DNA from: Coleophoma eucalyptorum
Lineage: Eukaryota; Ascomycota; Leotiomycetes; Helotiales; Dermateaceae
DNA length: 64,000 bases
Assembly: GCA_026120035.1 (NCBI GenBank)
Contig: JALRME010000002.1
Location: forward strand, 1,612,001 to 1,676,000
Reading direction: 5' to 3'
Numbering within the stretch: the first letter of the stretch is position 1; the number at the start of each line of letters is the position of its first letter. The position numbers and the translations under genes are program-made. Below are positions 32,705 through 44,479 of this stretch, one piece after another. The notes beneath the pieces are model-generated. The model was given only the letters and a program-made list of their open reading frames with translations, ran no database searches and was not told the origin of the DNA.

Positions 32705-33688
32705 TTAAGCCTTGGCGAAAAGGGCCTCGTTCTCCTGCTGAGCCTTGATGAATGCCTCCTTGAAGAGGTTTGCGTCTGCGAAATATTAGTCAAGAAGTCG
32801 CACAGATCGGCTTGGGTACTCACTCTCAGCGTTAGCGAATCGAATAGCAAGAGTCTGTGCCTCTGGCTCTCCCTCACTGACATCAGCGGCAGCGTTCCAA
32901 ACCCAGCTTCGGTCACTGCCGACGTTGGGTGAAAGCTTCATGTCAGGGACGACTACCGAAAGTTAGACCTCCTCTGCCGTCAAAGGTTTGGTTGTTCAAC
33001 ATACCATAGTGGTTTGCGCAGACCTTCAAGGTCTTGTCTCTTCGCATCACCAATCGAGTCTTTCCGTTCTCCTTGTGCTTCAACAGTCTAACGTCACCAG
33101 TTCCACGCTCCTTCCACTCATTTGCATCCTTAACGAACTTGAAGAGCTTTGCGCGCATCTTGAAGGTCTGCTCCTCGAGCTCCTCGTTGGTCTTAACCTC
33201 GACCTTCTCAGTAAGGCGGATGACAGGCTCGAAGTGAACGTCCTCGGACTCTGGGGCTTCCTCCTAACGTAATCCATCAGTCTCTGCTCCTCGATATGAT
33301 CTGAGCTCTTGTATTTACCTCAGCATCCTTCTGGGCCTTTGCAGATCCAGAGATATCTCCGCGGTCCTCATCCTCATCCTTCTTCTCCTTCTTAGCTCCC
33401 CCTCCGAACATAGAGAAAACATTGTCGGAGATGCCAGCGGCGGCAGAGGTAACGGTGCTAGCAGCAGTAGAAGCAACGTTGGCGGCCTGCTCAGTTACAG
33501 TCTGTAGAAGTTAGTGCGTATCCAAAAAGAGCCCCTACGTGAAAACATTTAAACTCATAAGCTGATGTACATACTGCGGGAGTCTCCTTTGCGGCCTCAC
33601 CCTCTGCTGGAGTTGCCTCAGTCTCAGTCTTTGCGACTTGGGGCTCAGAGCTGGCAACAGGGTCGGGAGTAGCTTCGGTGGCAGACAT
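32705..33688 (-). CDS. YRB1: Ran-binding protein 1 (Ran-specific GTPase-activating co-factor)
   Basis: Exons 33575-33688, 33319-33501, 33005-33263, 32824-32952 and 32705-32775 give 251 residues. It binds RanGTP and, with RanGAP, helps release export complexes at the cytosolic side of the nuclear pore. The Ran-binding domain starts at about residue 105: [100 protein letters not shown]. The N-terminal 100 residues are an acidic, Ala-rich extension with [18 protein letters not shown], longer than in yeast Yrb1. All splice joins restore family sequence. The ATG at 33688 is the first in frame. Confidence 0.95.
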
Positions 33689-34248
33689 TTTCAAAGAGGT
33701 TTCAGATAAACAATATGACGATATTGTTGGGAGGTTGGGAGAGATCTAGCAGAGTCAGATTCAACTTTGTGAGGAAATCGCGGGGTGTGTTGTTGTCAAA
33801 CAGAGGGGCTCTTTTATTGTTTGCTGTGGATGCTTAGCGAGAGCTGTTAGTGAGGATCAGGGGTGTTATTATCAATATTCATCCCAAAAAAAACCATTAG
33901 ACGACGCAAATATTTGATCATTGCAAGCAGGGCACGTCACGCTGAGTTCACTGATTCGTTATAGCGTCTTCATTTTCAAGAGGATGAAGAGTAGTACGAC
34001 GTATATCGCAGAACTTTAAGAATTATGGACCCCATAAACACCAATACTAGTTAACCTCCTTATCATAAGTCCATGATAGTTCTTCAATAGTACTCCTTCG
34101 AGAGCAAGAAGCCCAGTCTGATGACCGTCATCAGATCTCCTTGCTCCTTCATGGTAGCAAACTCCAGAGGAAATCAAAACCTTTGCACCCAGCGATGGAA
34201 AGCAAAAAGCAATACCGATACACCAAACCTTAACCCGATATCATTCCT
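33689..34248. other. Intergenic: Yrb1 promoter and 3' trailer of the large membrane protein gene
   Basis: No supported gene. It contains the Yrb1 promoter and leader on its left. No repeat or RNA gene seen. Confidence 0.6.
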
Positions 34249-36891
34249 TCATGTTCGCATCTTCTTCGCAGCTTGAGCGACCTTCTTTGCAGCCTTCTTG
34301 GCTGTACGTCCGGCCTTTCTTTGCTGCTTAGCAATAGCACGTCGAGACTTATCTGCATCGCCTCCTCGCTGGCGAATTGCCAGTTTGGCACGCTGCTTAT
34401 ACTCGTCATGCTCTGCATGCTTCCCTTGCATCTTCAACCACAAAAGCTTTGATTGCACTTGAGCTCCCAACAATCCATCATTTAATGGATCTCGGAGATA
34501 TTTCAAAGATTTAAACTTCTTCGAAATCTTAGATTCTGCTGCAGATATACGAATTCCAAGCTCCTTCGAGATGATAGCACTTTGCTTGGCCGCTTCAAGC
34601 GAGACAGACTTGACAAAATCAGTTACGCGAGCACTAGACACATTGGCTACTATCTTTGCTCCTTCTATGCGTTCTTTTGCAGACTGAGAGTGCTTGAAGT
34701 TTTGGCCAAGCAAATGTTGAAATGCCTCTTGCAGTTGTGCATAGTATTGACTAGCCGTTGCTGTACCCTCTGCAATCTGTTGGTCAGTCGGGATCAAGGA
34801 AGGCAAGCGGTTCCAAAAGGATTGCACAGCCTGGTATGCAGAAGTCCCAAAGTCAACCTCAAATGTCTCATTGATTCTTGGCTTTCTCGTTGTGATAATG
34901 GAGATGTTCAAGATGCCGTAGGCCTCTCTCTTGTCAAGTGAGAGAACAAGGCCCTCATCCGAGCTATAAATCCTTTCGAAATCCACAGTGGTGTTACCTC
35001 GAGTGACGTTAACAGACATGGCTTCCTTTGACAACCAACTGAGCTTGGTAGCTGAAGGAATGCGGATCAAAATCTCTCTGTCGCCGAGAACCTCAGCTCC
35101 ACAAACAGTGGTCTTATTTGCTGGCTTGGGTGAATGAGGATGAGAAGAGGCGATTTTCCCAAGATCCACTGGAGACAGTACTGAAAGACTGTTGGGAGAT
35201 GAAGACTTTGATTGTGTGACAGTGACTGTGCGTGTTGGTGTCTTCAGGGTCTCGGGAGTGGGTGTTGCTGTGATGCGGGACACAGGTTCTACAGCTGGCA
35301 CAGAGGTGGTAGAAACTGGCATGATTGACATAGACTTGCTATTGATGGATATAGCAGGTCCTGATGCCGAGCGATAGCTTGGTATTCCTGTCAAAATCGC
35401 GGCCAAAACGCTCAACAAGAGTAAGCTAACTGGCCAAAGAGCTCTCAAAGCAGCACCGTTACGTTGGCGGAGCATATGCACACTGTCTGTAAGGCTAAAG
35501 GTTTTCTCCAGATCCTGGGTATTGACAACAGGAATATCATTCTTTCGGAGAGCCTTTGGCTTAGTAGCTGCTTCGTCAGAATCTTGGACACTAGTAAGAT
35601 ACGCCAAATTTCTATTCATTTGTCTATCATCAATGTTTAAGAAGCGCTCAAGATCAATAGGGAGTCGACGGTGGATAACGTTGCCACGACCACTATGATC
35701 TCGAGATTCCAAGCACATGTGGATTGAGTGTTGGTCGAGGGCCATGTATTCGACTTTCTCAATAAGTTGGATGTGCGAGATGACAATTGAAGGTATGTTG
35801 TACCGGCTTAAAAACTTTCGTGTGATTGTTCGCGTCTTTCTCGCTTCTAGATCATCACTATCTGAACGATAGAAGATTGCAACTTGAGGAAGTTCTCCAG
35901 GTGGCTCAACCTTGAACTTTTCGCCTTCTGGGACTGAGTTGTAGGGGAGACCATCTTCGATATGCAACTTGATCATGGGTGGCTTCTCTGGGGCATTTTC
36001 ATATGGCTGTGCCTCAGCTGAAATGCAGTGCTCGATCTTCATCTGGTACTTGGAGGAATGCATAAGCTCAATCTCTGGGGTTTGTTCGGAGCCAAATGCA
36101 GAAATGGGAACGACATTGAATAGTTGCGAAGAAGATGTCCGCTGCAGGGTCCGAGGCCTACTGTCAACATTTGCATGCATGGCCCGACCAATCTTGCGAA
36201 GGATATCTTGTCTTGCTGCATGGCTACCGATGTAAAGAATCCGCAGAGGATCCTTGGTCGAAAGACCTTGCTTTGCCATAGTTTGTCGAATGGTGACGGA
36301 AATGATCTTCGGGGAACCTGGTATCGAATGTGTGCGGCAGATGTCGGCAGTGGTTGCCTCGGTGCATTCCTCAACGGTGTGCTTGACAGACACTGCTCCC
36401 AGGCTGAATGGCTCTTCGAACTCGATTGATTGTGTTAAAGGCTTTTCGAGTTCTTCGAGTACGATTTCAGAAGTACGTCCTATAGTCGGAGTGTCGGTAG
36501 ACTGGTCAAGGCCGGCATACGTTGGGATCGAGGCAACGGCGTGGTTCTCGTCATCCTCGCTCTGCTCGTCACTCTGATCTGATCCAGCAAGACTGGCAAC
36601 GTCGTAGGTACGACTGAAATCTGTGGAGGCTACAGATTCCGTGGCATTATCATCGCGACTTTCGGTATCTGTATCGATGAAATCATAGGCAGACTCGCCG
36701 AGTATGCCCTCATCAGAAAGGGCCTCGCTGCGGGACGCCATGGTTGTTCGAGAAGCGTGCTTGATCCAGTTCTCGGTTCGTACGTTGAAGTCTGTCGCTG
36801 CTTTCGGGAATTTCAAGTCGCTCGAGATCAAGCTGGACGTTTGGCTGGAGGTGGTACGCAAGGTAGGCTGGGGCTCGTTGGCTGATTCCAT
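34249..36891 (-). CDS. Large single-pass membrane protein of unknown function (880 residues)
   Basis: A single uninterrupted exon. I do not recognise the family. Residues 1-190 are acidic and Ser/Thr-rich. Residues about 195-420 look folded: ISVTIRQTMAKQGLSTKDPL, ILYIGSHAARQDILRKIGRA, QVAIFYRSDSDDLEARKTR and YNIPSIVISHIQLIEKVEYM, alternating strand- and helix-like. A hydrophobic segment at about 483-503 (ALWPVSLLLLSVLAAILTG) is the only clear membrane span; basic residues before it suggest the N-terminal part faces the cytosol or nucleoplasm. A Ser/Thr/Pro-rich linker follows, then an Ig-like patch (GAEVLGDREILIRIPSATK) and a long Lys/Arg-rich helical C terminus ending KKAAKKVAQAAKKMRT. A single-exon gene this long is unusual in this window. 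Confidence 0.85.
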   Translation of the reverse strand: MESANEPQPTLRTTSSQTSSLISSDLKFPKAATDFNVRTENWIKHASRTTMASRSEALSDEGILGESAYDFIDTDTESRDDNATESVASTDFSRTYDVASLAGSDQSDEQSEDDENHAVASIPTYAGLDQSTDTPTIGRTSEIVLEELEKPLTQSIEFEEPFSLGAVSVKHTVEECTEATTADICRTHSIPGSPKIISVTIRQTMAKQGLSTKDPLRILYIGSHAARQDILRKIGRAMHANVDSRPRTLQRTSSSQLFNVVPISAFGSEQTPEIELMHSSKYQMKIEHCISAEAQPYENAPEKPPMIKLHIEDGLPYNSVPEGEKFKVEPPGELPQVAIFYRSDSDDLEARKTRTITRKFLSRYNIPSIVISHIQLIEKVEYMALDQHSIHMCLESRDHSGRGNVIHRRLPIDLERFLNIDDRQMNRNLAYLTSVQDSDEAATKPKALRKNDIPVVNTQDLEKTFSLTDSVHMLRQRNGAALRALWPVSLLLLSVLAAILTGIPSYRSASGPAISINSKSMSIMPVSTTSVPAVEPVSRITATPTPETLKTPTRTVTVTQSKSSSPNSLSVLSPVDLGKIASSHPHSPKPANKTTVCGAEVLGDREILIRIPSATKLSWLSKEAMSVNVTRGNTTVDFERIYSSDEGLVLSLDKREAYGILNISIITTRKPRINETFEVDFGTSAYQAVQSFWNRLPSLIPTDQQIAEGTATASQYYAQLQEAFQHLLGQNFKHSQSAKERIEGAKIVANVSSARVTDFVKSVSLEAAKQSAIISKELGIRISAAESKISKKFKSLKYLRDPLNDGLLGAQVQSKLLWLKMQGKHAEHDEYKQRAKLAIRQRGGDADKSRRAIAKQQRKAGRTAKKAAKKVAQAAKKMRT

Positions 36892-38875
36892 GCCGTTAGC
36901 CTTGCTGCTTCATGCCTCGAAGATAGCGAAGGTGGAAAGGATCAGGAGGCTCAAGAAACAGGAATATGGTGAGCTGATGGGTGGAAAGAATGTAGCCTAC
37001 TTCAAGTGTATGAAAAGAGAAAGTACTGTCTGTCTGTCTGAAGTGAAGGTGTAAGGTTTGTTGTCTCGTTACTGCCTGGAAGTTGCCTACCTCACCTTAC
37101 TACCTTAGGTACCTAAATGGTCCGGGCGCGGAGCTCGACGAGTGTCAGAGGGTCAGCCTCGTTTGGCAAGGCACAAAGATGTATTCTCGAGAAATGTATG
37201 CGTGGGGATGCATACGAAGGACTACCAGTGTCCAGGTTCTATCAGGAAAGGTGAACGTAGGTGAGCTGTTTAGATGGATATCGGAAGAACTCGTCGTCGT
37301 CGATGTCGTCGCCCACGGAGGGGGGTACCCCCTCCATCCGTGTCTTACCCGATCGAGGCTAGCCAGAGTCTATTGGGGTAGATAAGGCTTATCGGGCGAG
37401 TATCAATGAGGCCGTGAGTTTTGACAGCGCACAGGGTATCCATTCCGAAACCAGGTTTACATTTGATGAGCGTCTGTGGTTTGATGTATGGATACTCATG
37501 GAAAGCGCGAGACAAACTTCTCTACAATTTCTTATGTTGTTACCATCTCGTTTTGTTTCCGGTTGATTCGAACCTCGATACATGGAATAGTCACCGATTT
37601 GACTTTGGCCCCACTTCCGTGCTGACTGGGGCTGACGGTGTAACTTCGTCATGTTACAGTCGTTTAGGTTGTACGTCGACCTATCTAGTCACTTGAGTTT
37701 GGCTAGACGCCTAAACATGGAAAATTTATGGTTGAGAACTATCTGTCTACCGAAGGGACGTGGTTAGCATGCATTTTATGTGGTTGTGTTTTACTTTTAT
37801 TCACTGCAATTGTCAACTGTCGCGTTTATGTATTTGGCTTCGAGGTAACTTATAGCAATTTGTGAACTTCTACTCCGTAAATCCAAATTACCAGGCATAA
37901 GGGACATGGTTGTCTGTATATATATGTATATTTAAACATCACCAAAATCTATCTGCAAAACCTTGCTCGCCGAAATCCTTTGTTCAGATCATACCCCCCC
38001 CCCCTGTACTCAATCACTGGACTTTTTTGGTATCGAGATATGGGTCACGGGTATTATAAGATCACCCGTAAGAGCTAAAATACTACTTTATATAAGAAAA
38101 TCGTCATAAATTGTATCACCTATAGAAATGCATCAAACAAAATGCGGCATTCGGAATCTGCTAAGGCCCATAGTGGGTACATAGGACCATTAAGGATGAT
38201 AGGAACATATTTTTGACTGTCAAAGACGACGGGTTGGGGGGGGGGGGCACCAAAGGTGAGGGTAAGTATTATAAGGTATCAAGTTCATAGTCACGTTATA
38301 GCAATACCAAAGGATAGAATATAAACCAAAGAGAAGTATCCTTGGAAGTATAATACAACCAATATCCCTCTAAGAAGGCATATGTCAGACCAGGGTAGCA
38401 CCACCTGGTCTGTCAATACGCACAGTAAACTATACAAAGACCACGAACAACAACATAGAGACTTCATACAGCGCCTTGTAATAAAACACTAGCAATAAAA
38501 GCACTTAAGTCCTTGGGACAGTGTCTGCAGAACGGAGATCTTAAAGGCGAAACTCTAGCATGTGAAAGTATGGTTAGTACGAAAATAGCTACACAATCTA
38601 AGATGGCAGAAGACTTACCCACAATTGTCTCTGTTTCTTCAGAAGGGACCAGGCGGAAGCTATTCTACTCTCTTCGTGTTTCTGCTTTCTTATTTCTATT
38701 TTCTGAAAGATGTACATAGAACATAGGACAAGATTTATTGATGGTGTACTTTTTGACCCTCGATTTGACAGAGGTCGGGAACGCAGAAATGACTGAAGAG
38801 AAGAAAGAATCAGCAGTGCCATCAAAGCATCTAGGAAAGGAAGTCATCACACACTAGGACGTACAAACTACTTAC
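36892..38875. other. Long intergenic stretch, partly AT-rich
   Basis: About 2 kb with no supported gene. It holds the promoter of the large membrane protein gene (minus), a GGTACCTAAGGTA-like palindromic element near 37100-37120, a run of 11 C (about 37994-38004), a run of 12 G (about 38236-38247) and a hairpin at 38386-38412. The part from about 37650 to 38500 is clearly more AT-rich than the flanking genes and might be an old element, but no terminal repeats or protein remnants were seen. Confidence 0.5.
38386..38412. repeat. Perfect 9-base inverted repeat with 9-base loop
   Basis: CAGACCAGG at 38386-38394 and CCTGGTCTG at 38404-38412 enclose a nine-base loop. It sits in the AT-rich gene-free stretch. 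Confidence 0.85.
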
Positions 38876-40056
38876 TCAATCTTCCCCTTCAGAATCTCCT
38901 GCCTGGAACTCGTCACCATCATTATGGAGACCAGTGACTCTCGTAATGCCATGCTCTCTCGCAAACTCCATGAGAACACGTCTCATGCCTCCCAAGTCTC
39001 CCGTACGCATAAGCAACTCGAAAACAGACTGTAAGACTACGTTGACCCGGGGGTCATGCTCGTACTCCCCATCCTCGTTATGGGGAATGAAGAAATCTGT
39101 CTCGGTTTGGTGGGTACTTGGATTGTTAGGACTGGGAGTTGTAATACGGCTCTCGAGCGACTCTCCAGAGGAAGGAGGGTTTGCGGTTTGGAGTGTTGGC
39201 GAATAGATTGCGAGAGGATTGTTGGTGATATGGGTGCTAGGTGCGGGGTTTGGGGGACTAGGTGTGCTGATTGTGGAGAGTCCGCTAAGAGTGCTGGAGT
39301 GGGAAAGCGAGGCATCGTCTTCGTTGCTATCCTGTCGGTCACCATCCTCGTCGATGGGAAGGTGGTCATCAGTATCCATGACTTGGCTCATCTCATATAT
39401 CCCTTTGTCCTCTCCATCTTCCTCTTCCTCTTCCTCAGCAAGTTCACTCAAGCCATGCGTACTAGAATCCTCCATAAGAACATCCTCAACTTTAAATCGA
39501 TGCTTCTCCTTCATGGCCCGATCTTCATTAACCCCCTCTTCATTCTGCAAAGTAAGGGTCAACTCCTCAGTAGCACGGGCAATAAAATCATCAAAGACCT
39601 GTCTAGCATTGGTACCAAACTGCAGACGCTCCTCCTTGATTACGTTCTTGGAAGCCTCAATACATTCTGTAGCGAATGCGCGTCCTTGGGCAGCCGTGAG
39701 ACTGATACAGACACAAAGTGCATCAGCAATACGTGCGTGGTGGAAATAGCCGATAGGCTCCTCGAGCATAGAGGAGAGTTCTTCAATTGCTGCTACACGC
39801 TCGTCACGATCGGAGGAATCTAGGTTGTACAGTAGCTGGTGTGCTGTTAGTGTACTGAGCCTGAGATCAAGTCCTCTTTTTTTCCTTTCGATCTAGGACG
39901 GAACTGAGAGTAGATTGAAAGAAAAGGTAGGGAACTTACATCGTCGATCTTCTTACGCCTCTCATCTTGCTCTTTACGGTCCTCGAGTTCTCTATCATGC
40001 CTCTCGTCTCCATGATACGAGACGGCTCTACGCCGATGCTCGACAGTCGGAAACAT
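38876..40056 (-). CDS. Acidic protein of unknown function
   Basis: Exons 39940-40056 and 38876-39835 give 358 residues. I do not recognise a family. The intron has a GTAAGT donor and an ACTAAC branch and joins in phase 0. Residues 1-39 are highly charged (HRRRAVSYHGDERHDRELED). Residues about 40-110 are helical, with ERVAAIEELSSMLEEPIGYFHHARIADAL and an Ala-rich segment like helical-repeat folds. Then follow an acidic tract (ELAEEEEEEDGEDKGIYEM), a Ser/Pro/Thr-rich disordered part, and a conserved-looking C-terminal helix pair (VNVVLQSVFELLMRTGDLGG, MRRVLMEFAREHGITRVTGL). No signal peptide or membrane span. It could be a regulatory or scaffold protein, but no function is claimed. Confidence 0.82.
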
Positions 40057-40536
40057 GACTTGCCTGCCTCGCCTGAGAGATAGTATCTTGAGCTAAGCGA
40101 GAAGTAAAGGAGGCAAGTTGTTAAGCGAGTAGCACAGTGGAAAGATGCTGAGTGCTAATTAGCAATAAAGTGATATCGGAGAATTTGATTTTATTGAGGA
40201 GTGTGTGGGGTTTGTGAGGGAATTGTATATTTGCAACAGGACATACAGGTAAGTTGTGAGGTGGACGTTGTAGTTTGTAACAGAGGTTATTTGTGGGTTT
40301 GGTTCAACTTCATCCATTGGATAGCAATCTGGGCGGCAGGGCGACGGATACTGTCGACCTCAGACACCTATATGGGTAAAAATCATATCAAGTTGTCCTC
40401 TTATCCATAGAGTATCCTGCATACAAAGCACCTGCAACTCTTAGAAAGAAATCGTCTAATTGTACTCACAACATATCACGAGGATGGACACCTAGAGCAC
40501 AAAGAGCGCCAACCTGCTCATTTCATATCATATAAC
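40057..40536. other. Intergenic region
   Basis: Contains the promoter of the acidic protein gene and the 3' trailer of the deaminase gene. Nothing else seen. Confidence 0.6.
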
Positions 40537-42164
40537 TCAGTTGCTCCACATGATCTCTCTTAGTTTCTGCTTGACCTCCTCGCTTGCAAAAATGACATCG
40601 ATACCACTTTTAGCGAGCTCGCAGATCTCCTTTCTATCCAAGCCGAAATGCTCAGCTATAAGTGCATATTCCATCGAGACTGTGCTTCCAAACACGCCTA
40701 CATCATCCGTCTACTATAATCAGCATAGAACCCAAAGGTCGAGGAAGAAACTTACACAAAGTATAATAGGACATCCAGTATCTTTCCACCATCCGAAATG
40801 ATGGTCGCCATAACTTCCAGTGATCATCTTAGCATGGACATTACAGCTCAGACATAGTTCCAAGCCAAGTTTTCTCTTTACAATTTCTTCCTTGATATCA
40901 GCTGGAACATTGATGACGTGTCCAATTCGATCCGGCTGGTATTCCAATAGTTTTCGAAGCTCCACCTCTGTCGAGGAAAATGGTGCTTCAGCGAAGTGGA
41001 TTGTGATTGGGAGTTTATTGGCTTTGGCCTTGCTGAACGCTGGCTCAAAGATTGATACATCTCCAACGCAGGGATCCCCACAGAGGTCGATACCTACTAC
41101 TCCTTGGTTGCGGTATTGAAGGGCAAGGTCGACCACCGCCATAGCCGTATCGACATCGTTCCGCCTGTCAATGGAGAGAAGGAGACTAGTTGTCATCCTC
41201 GAATTAGGTGCATTGTTGGAATCAGCCATGCACTTCAGAACTGTTTCGACATAACCCTCTCTGCTTAGACCTGCGGATGGCATTGCCCGAGGAGTTGTAC
41301 GCAATTCCAAATAGACCACGCCATCTGCTTGAAAATCTTGTAACACGGAATTGGTAGAGTAAATTAAGGACTCCTTGTCGTTGCACAGGTTGTAAATATA
41401 CCTTGAGAATAAAGGGAAGAACCTGAAACAGTCAGAATTTTCTGACAGGATCTAGTAATATTCTTCCATAATTATGCATTGCCATTAATCAATCGCAAGG
41501 AGAGAGTACACATTGGGATGTTGTGATTAACTTGCAGATGACCAAGGTGCGAATTGAGATGAAGTTGGCCAAAAGGGGAAAGAGCATGGAGGCAGATACA
41601 TTGGCATAGCTTCCAGGTATCAAGTGTGTTCGATGCTCTTTCCACCTAGCAACATAATCTAGATGAACTGTCTAGTACCACCAGGCTGGTTTGGCACGGT
41701 AGGAGTGCAGGGTGCTAAACGCTGGGTGTCGTAAGCACAGCGGCCTACAACACCCTGGAATATACCGGGAGTGGCTAGACGAGCATATCACTGGAATGCG
41801 CTCTACCGATGGTAGTAGGTCTCTTGATACTCTGGCTTATGACTAGCTAATGAGCGGCAAGCAGGACTGCAGGAGCGGCATACTGAAGCAGGCGTAACAT
41901 CTTTAGCCCTCCTCATGTAAGGGTAGAACTCACGTTTCTAAGTTGTAATCAAACTTACCACTAGGCATCTCCACCAAGGGATCGTCCAAGGTCGTTTGGC
42001 CTTGCTCTCGCTTCTTCAGCCATATCTCGTGCAAACATTCACGACTAATACTTCCACTGAGATGTGCGTGCAACTAATCATCACATTCTCAGCCCTGTGC
42101 TACGGAAAGAAGGGCACTAAAAAGCGCATCTCACCTCTATTTTTGGCAAGGCCTTGAAGTCCAT
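40537..42164 (-). CDS. ADAL-type adenosine deaminase family protein (N6-methyl-AMP deaminase-like)
   Basis: Exons 42135-42164, 41934-42073, 40756-41422 and 40537-40710 give 336 residues. ADAL enzymes remove the N6 substituent from N6-methyl-AMP, giving IMP, and so clear modified nucleotides; this is inferred from family, not proven here. Metal ligands are His12 and His14 in ELHAHLSGS and His in FAEAPFSSTE-containing TIHFAE, with TDDVGVFGS (residues 280-288) the aspartate block. GIDLCGDP and RIGHV are also present. The three introns are 61, 511 and 45 bases. The 511-base one (41423-41933) is far longer than the other introns of the window but joins FDYNLET to FFPLFSRYIYNL correctly. Cytosolic, with no targeting signal. 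Confidence 0.9.
41577..41643. repeat. 11-base perfect inverted repeat inside the long ADAL intron
   Basis: GGAAAGAGCAT at 41577-41587 and ATGCTCTTTCC at 41633-41643 can close a stem around 45 bases; inside it GATAC and GTATC can form a further short stem. The element lies in the middle of the 511-base intron. Confidence 0.8.
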
Positions 42165-44479
42165 AGTGACCGCGGTGGCAATGGTTGTTGTGGACTACCA
42201 AGAATGTGGAAGGCTTTTGAGGCTTGAACTACTACCCACAAGACCAGCACGGCAGCGCTCCGAAGAGAATGCCTCTCGTATTACTGCACGCCGGGCTAGG
42301 AAGCTTATGATGTAGTGCTTCTGTCTATGTCAGACCGCGAAAGGGTAGAAAGGTTGGCGATAATAATTAATAGTTGATTGTCTATTTGTTTCTCCTGCCT
42401 GAGGGTACAATATATGTGAAGGCGTGCGCTTCCTTTTCAGATGCAGGGTGCTGCGGACTAGCATTCGTTTGTTTCGGCCGTGGCGCAAATAGAGCATCAA
42501 TGGTTCCACGACGGCGTCTGAAAGCATTCGGAGGACCGGTCAGGAAAAGGAAGGGCGAACGAACGCCGTCGTTACTATTCTGTACTTACCACAGTGCTGT
42601 ACCGTAGTGGGCCCGCTGGAGGTTCGTCTGATGGTGACGGACCACAAGTTTCGCACTACCGCCGTGAGAACATTGGCTAGAGAGAATTTAGAGGCCGGGG
42701 ATATTTCTCGAAGAGTGGAATGCAATAGGGGACGGACGTGATGCCTGGCGATCATAAGAATCCCTCCAGTGCTGTACTGCACAACTGTAAGGCCGCAACT
42801 CTTGTCAAATTTCAGCACGCACGCCGCCTTGGTTTGTTTGTGCTCAACACTCGACTCTTTTCCCACCGGCCTTTTGGCCCGATCTTTGTCTCATAGCCTC
42901 GACTTGGCATGGTTCAGAGCGATGGGCAGAGGGGCAGTTGGTCATCAGAAAGCCTGCACAATACATAGTTGCCGTAACAGTTTTCCATATCAGTACGAGT
43001 ACCTTCAAGCACGATGAGAGTAGCATAGCATGGTCATGGGAAAGTACTTACCATGAACAACAAAGAGCAGCCACTGTATGTACCTCCTGGGTACTGCACT
43101 TGACAAGGTACTGTACTATGAGATCAGTTGGTAGTGATTGCGACGGTGGCACTGCATATCAAACCACCATGTCGCCAAACTTGTATGGAACTGCAAGATG
43201 GCAGGACAATCTGGGGGTACAGTGCCATCGTACCTGTTTGTTCCTTGTTCCTGCTGAGAAATGAAAGAGAAAAAAGGACGACCCCCTGGACGCACCTGCA
43301 TAATTTATCAGAATCCGTGGCCAGTCTAGGAATAATATCCACTCCCACCCTTGCCCAATGTTCCCGGCTGGCCAGGAATCACATTGTGCTCTACCTTTTT
43401 TTTTTAATTCTTTTTTTTTAATGTTGCTTCGAACCTCCTACAATACAGTACCCGTGGTGCAAGAGCTTTCACACTCTCTGTTGTCCTTTGTGACGGTATT
43501 TGAACCTTGAACCCTGCAGTTGAAAACGCACCACAGTAGAGCATAGCATAGCACAGCACAGTACGTACAATACAGCGGGCCTTTGCCTTCTCAAGTTTGA
43601 CTCTTAGGTGGCTTGGTGGATGGATACCTTACCCGAAATCAAGATGGAGATGGAGAATATCATATCAACAGCCGTTGCCGTAGAGTACCCACAACACACC
43701 CGTGCTCATGCCGCAAAGTAGTTGTCATTGCTCGTCCCTCCTTCTCTGCTCGCCCTCCTCTGCTCTCCTCGCCCCTCTCCTGCTCCGAACCTAGCTAGCT
43801 ACCCTGACGTGACTTATCCTCACCAAACCATCCTTACCTCCCTTGCCTTTGCTTAGCTCCTGTGGCCACTGCTTCGTTCGCCTTGCCCACCACGACCGCA
43901 CGACGAAGAAGTGTAAATCGCAATGTCGCAGTAGGACGATCACCTCCTGGCTGTTCATTTCATATGCCGCAGCAGACCTGTGCCCATAACGACATCTCTG
44001 ACTATTGCTGCCACAGCCTTTCCTGCCCGCAAGCACTGTCTAGGCCCTCTCCCACTTCAATAAATCCGTCCGTAAGCAGCATAGCGCGGCAATTTAGCTG
44101 AGTACTTTCGCTTAGCTGCCACTACTAGCCTGAGCTCCGTCCTTTCGACCTCCCCAAATCTCCAGGGCCACATCAACGAGAGATCGAACTTACCTGACCT
44201 GTCTGACTTGCCTGACCTATCTGCCTTACTCTCCCATTGACCGTCGACGACTTGCGATCATTTCTCTCTGTCTTCGTCTCCAGATTCGTGAGCCCTCCTA
44301 CCTCAGAACCCGTCCCATCGCTCCCCCCGCGAACGTCGAAATCCGATTCCTCTCCACTGGCAGCGTCAACAACTTCGGGGCGCCGACTTCCCGCAGGCGC
44401 AACCCCTTGCCCTCATCTCCCGACCTCAAACACCAACATCCGTCCGAACATCAATTGAGCTCAACACCAACAATTCATC
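42165..44479. other. Divergent promoter region between ADAL and the G-beta gene, with a probable long 5' leader
   Basis: About 2.3 kb with no supported gene. The last 600 bases are pyrimidine-rich, as in long fungal 5' leaders. Two T runs lie at about 43399-43420, and a CATAG/CACAG-rich repeat-like stretch near 43541-43575. Open frames here are short and overlap each other on both strands. Confidence 0.5.

Noticed and set aside
37561..37580. GATTCGAACC word suggesting a second tRNA
   Set aside because: No complementary T-arm, A box or acceptor stem in the flanks.
41423..41933. A hidden exon inside the long ADAL intron
   Set aside because: The protein already joins without a gap in the family sequence, and no in-frame segment with paired splice sites was found.
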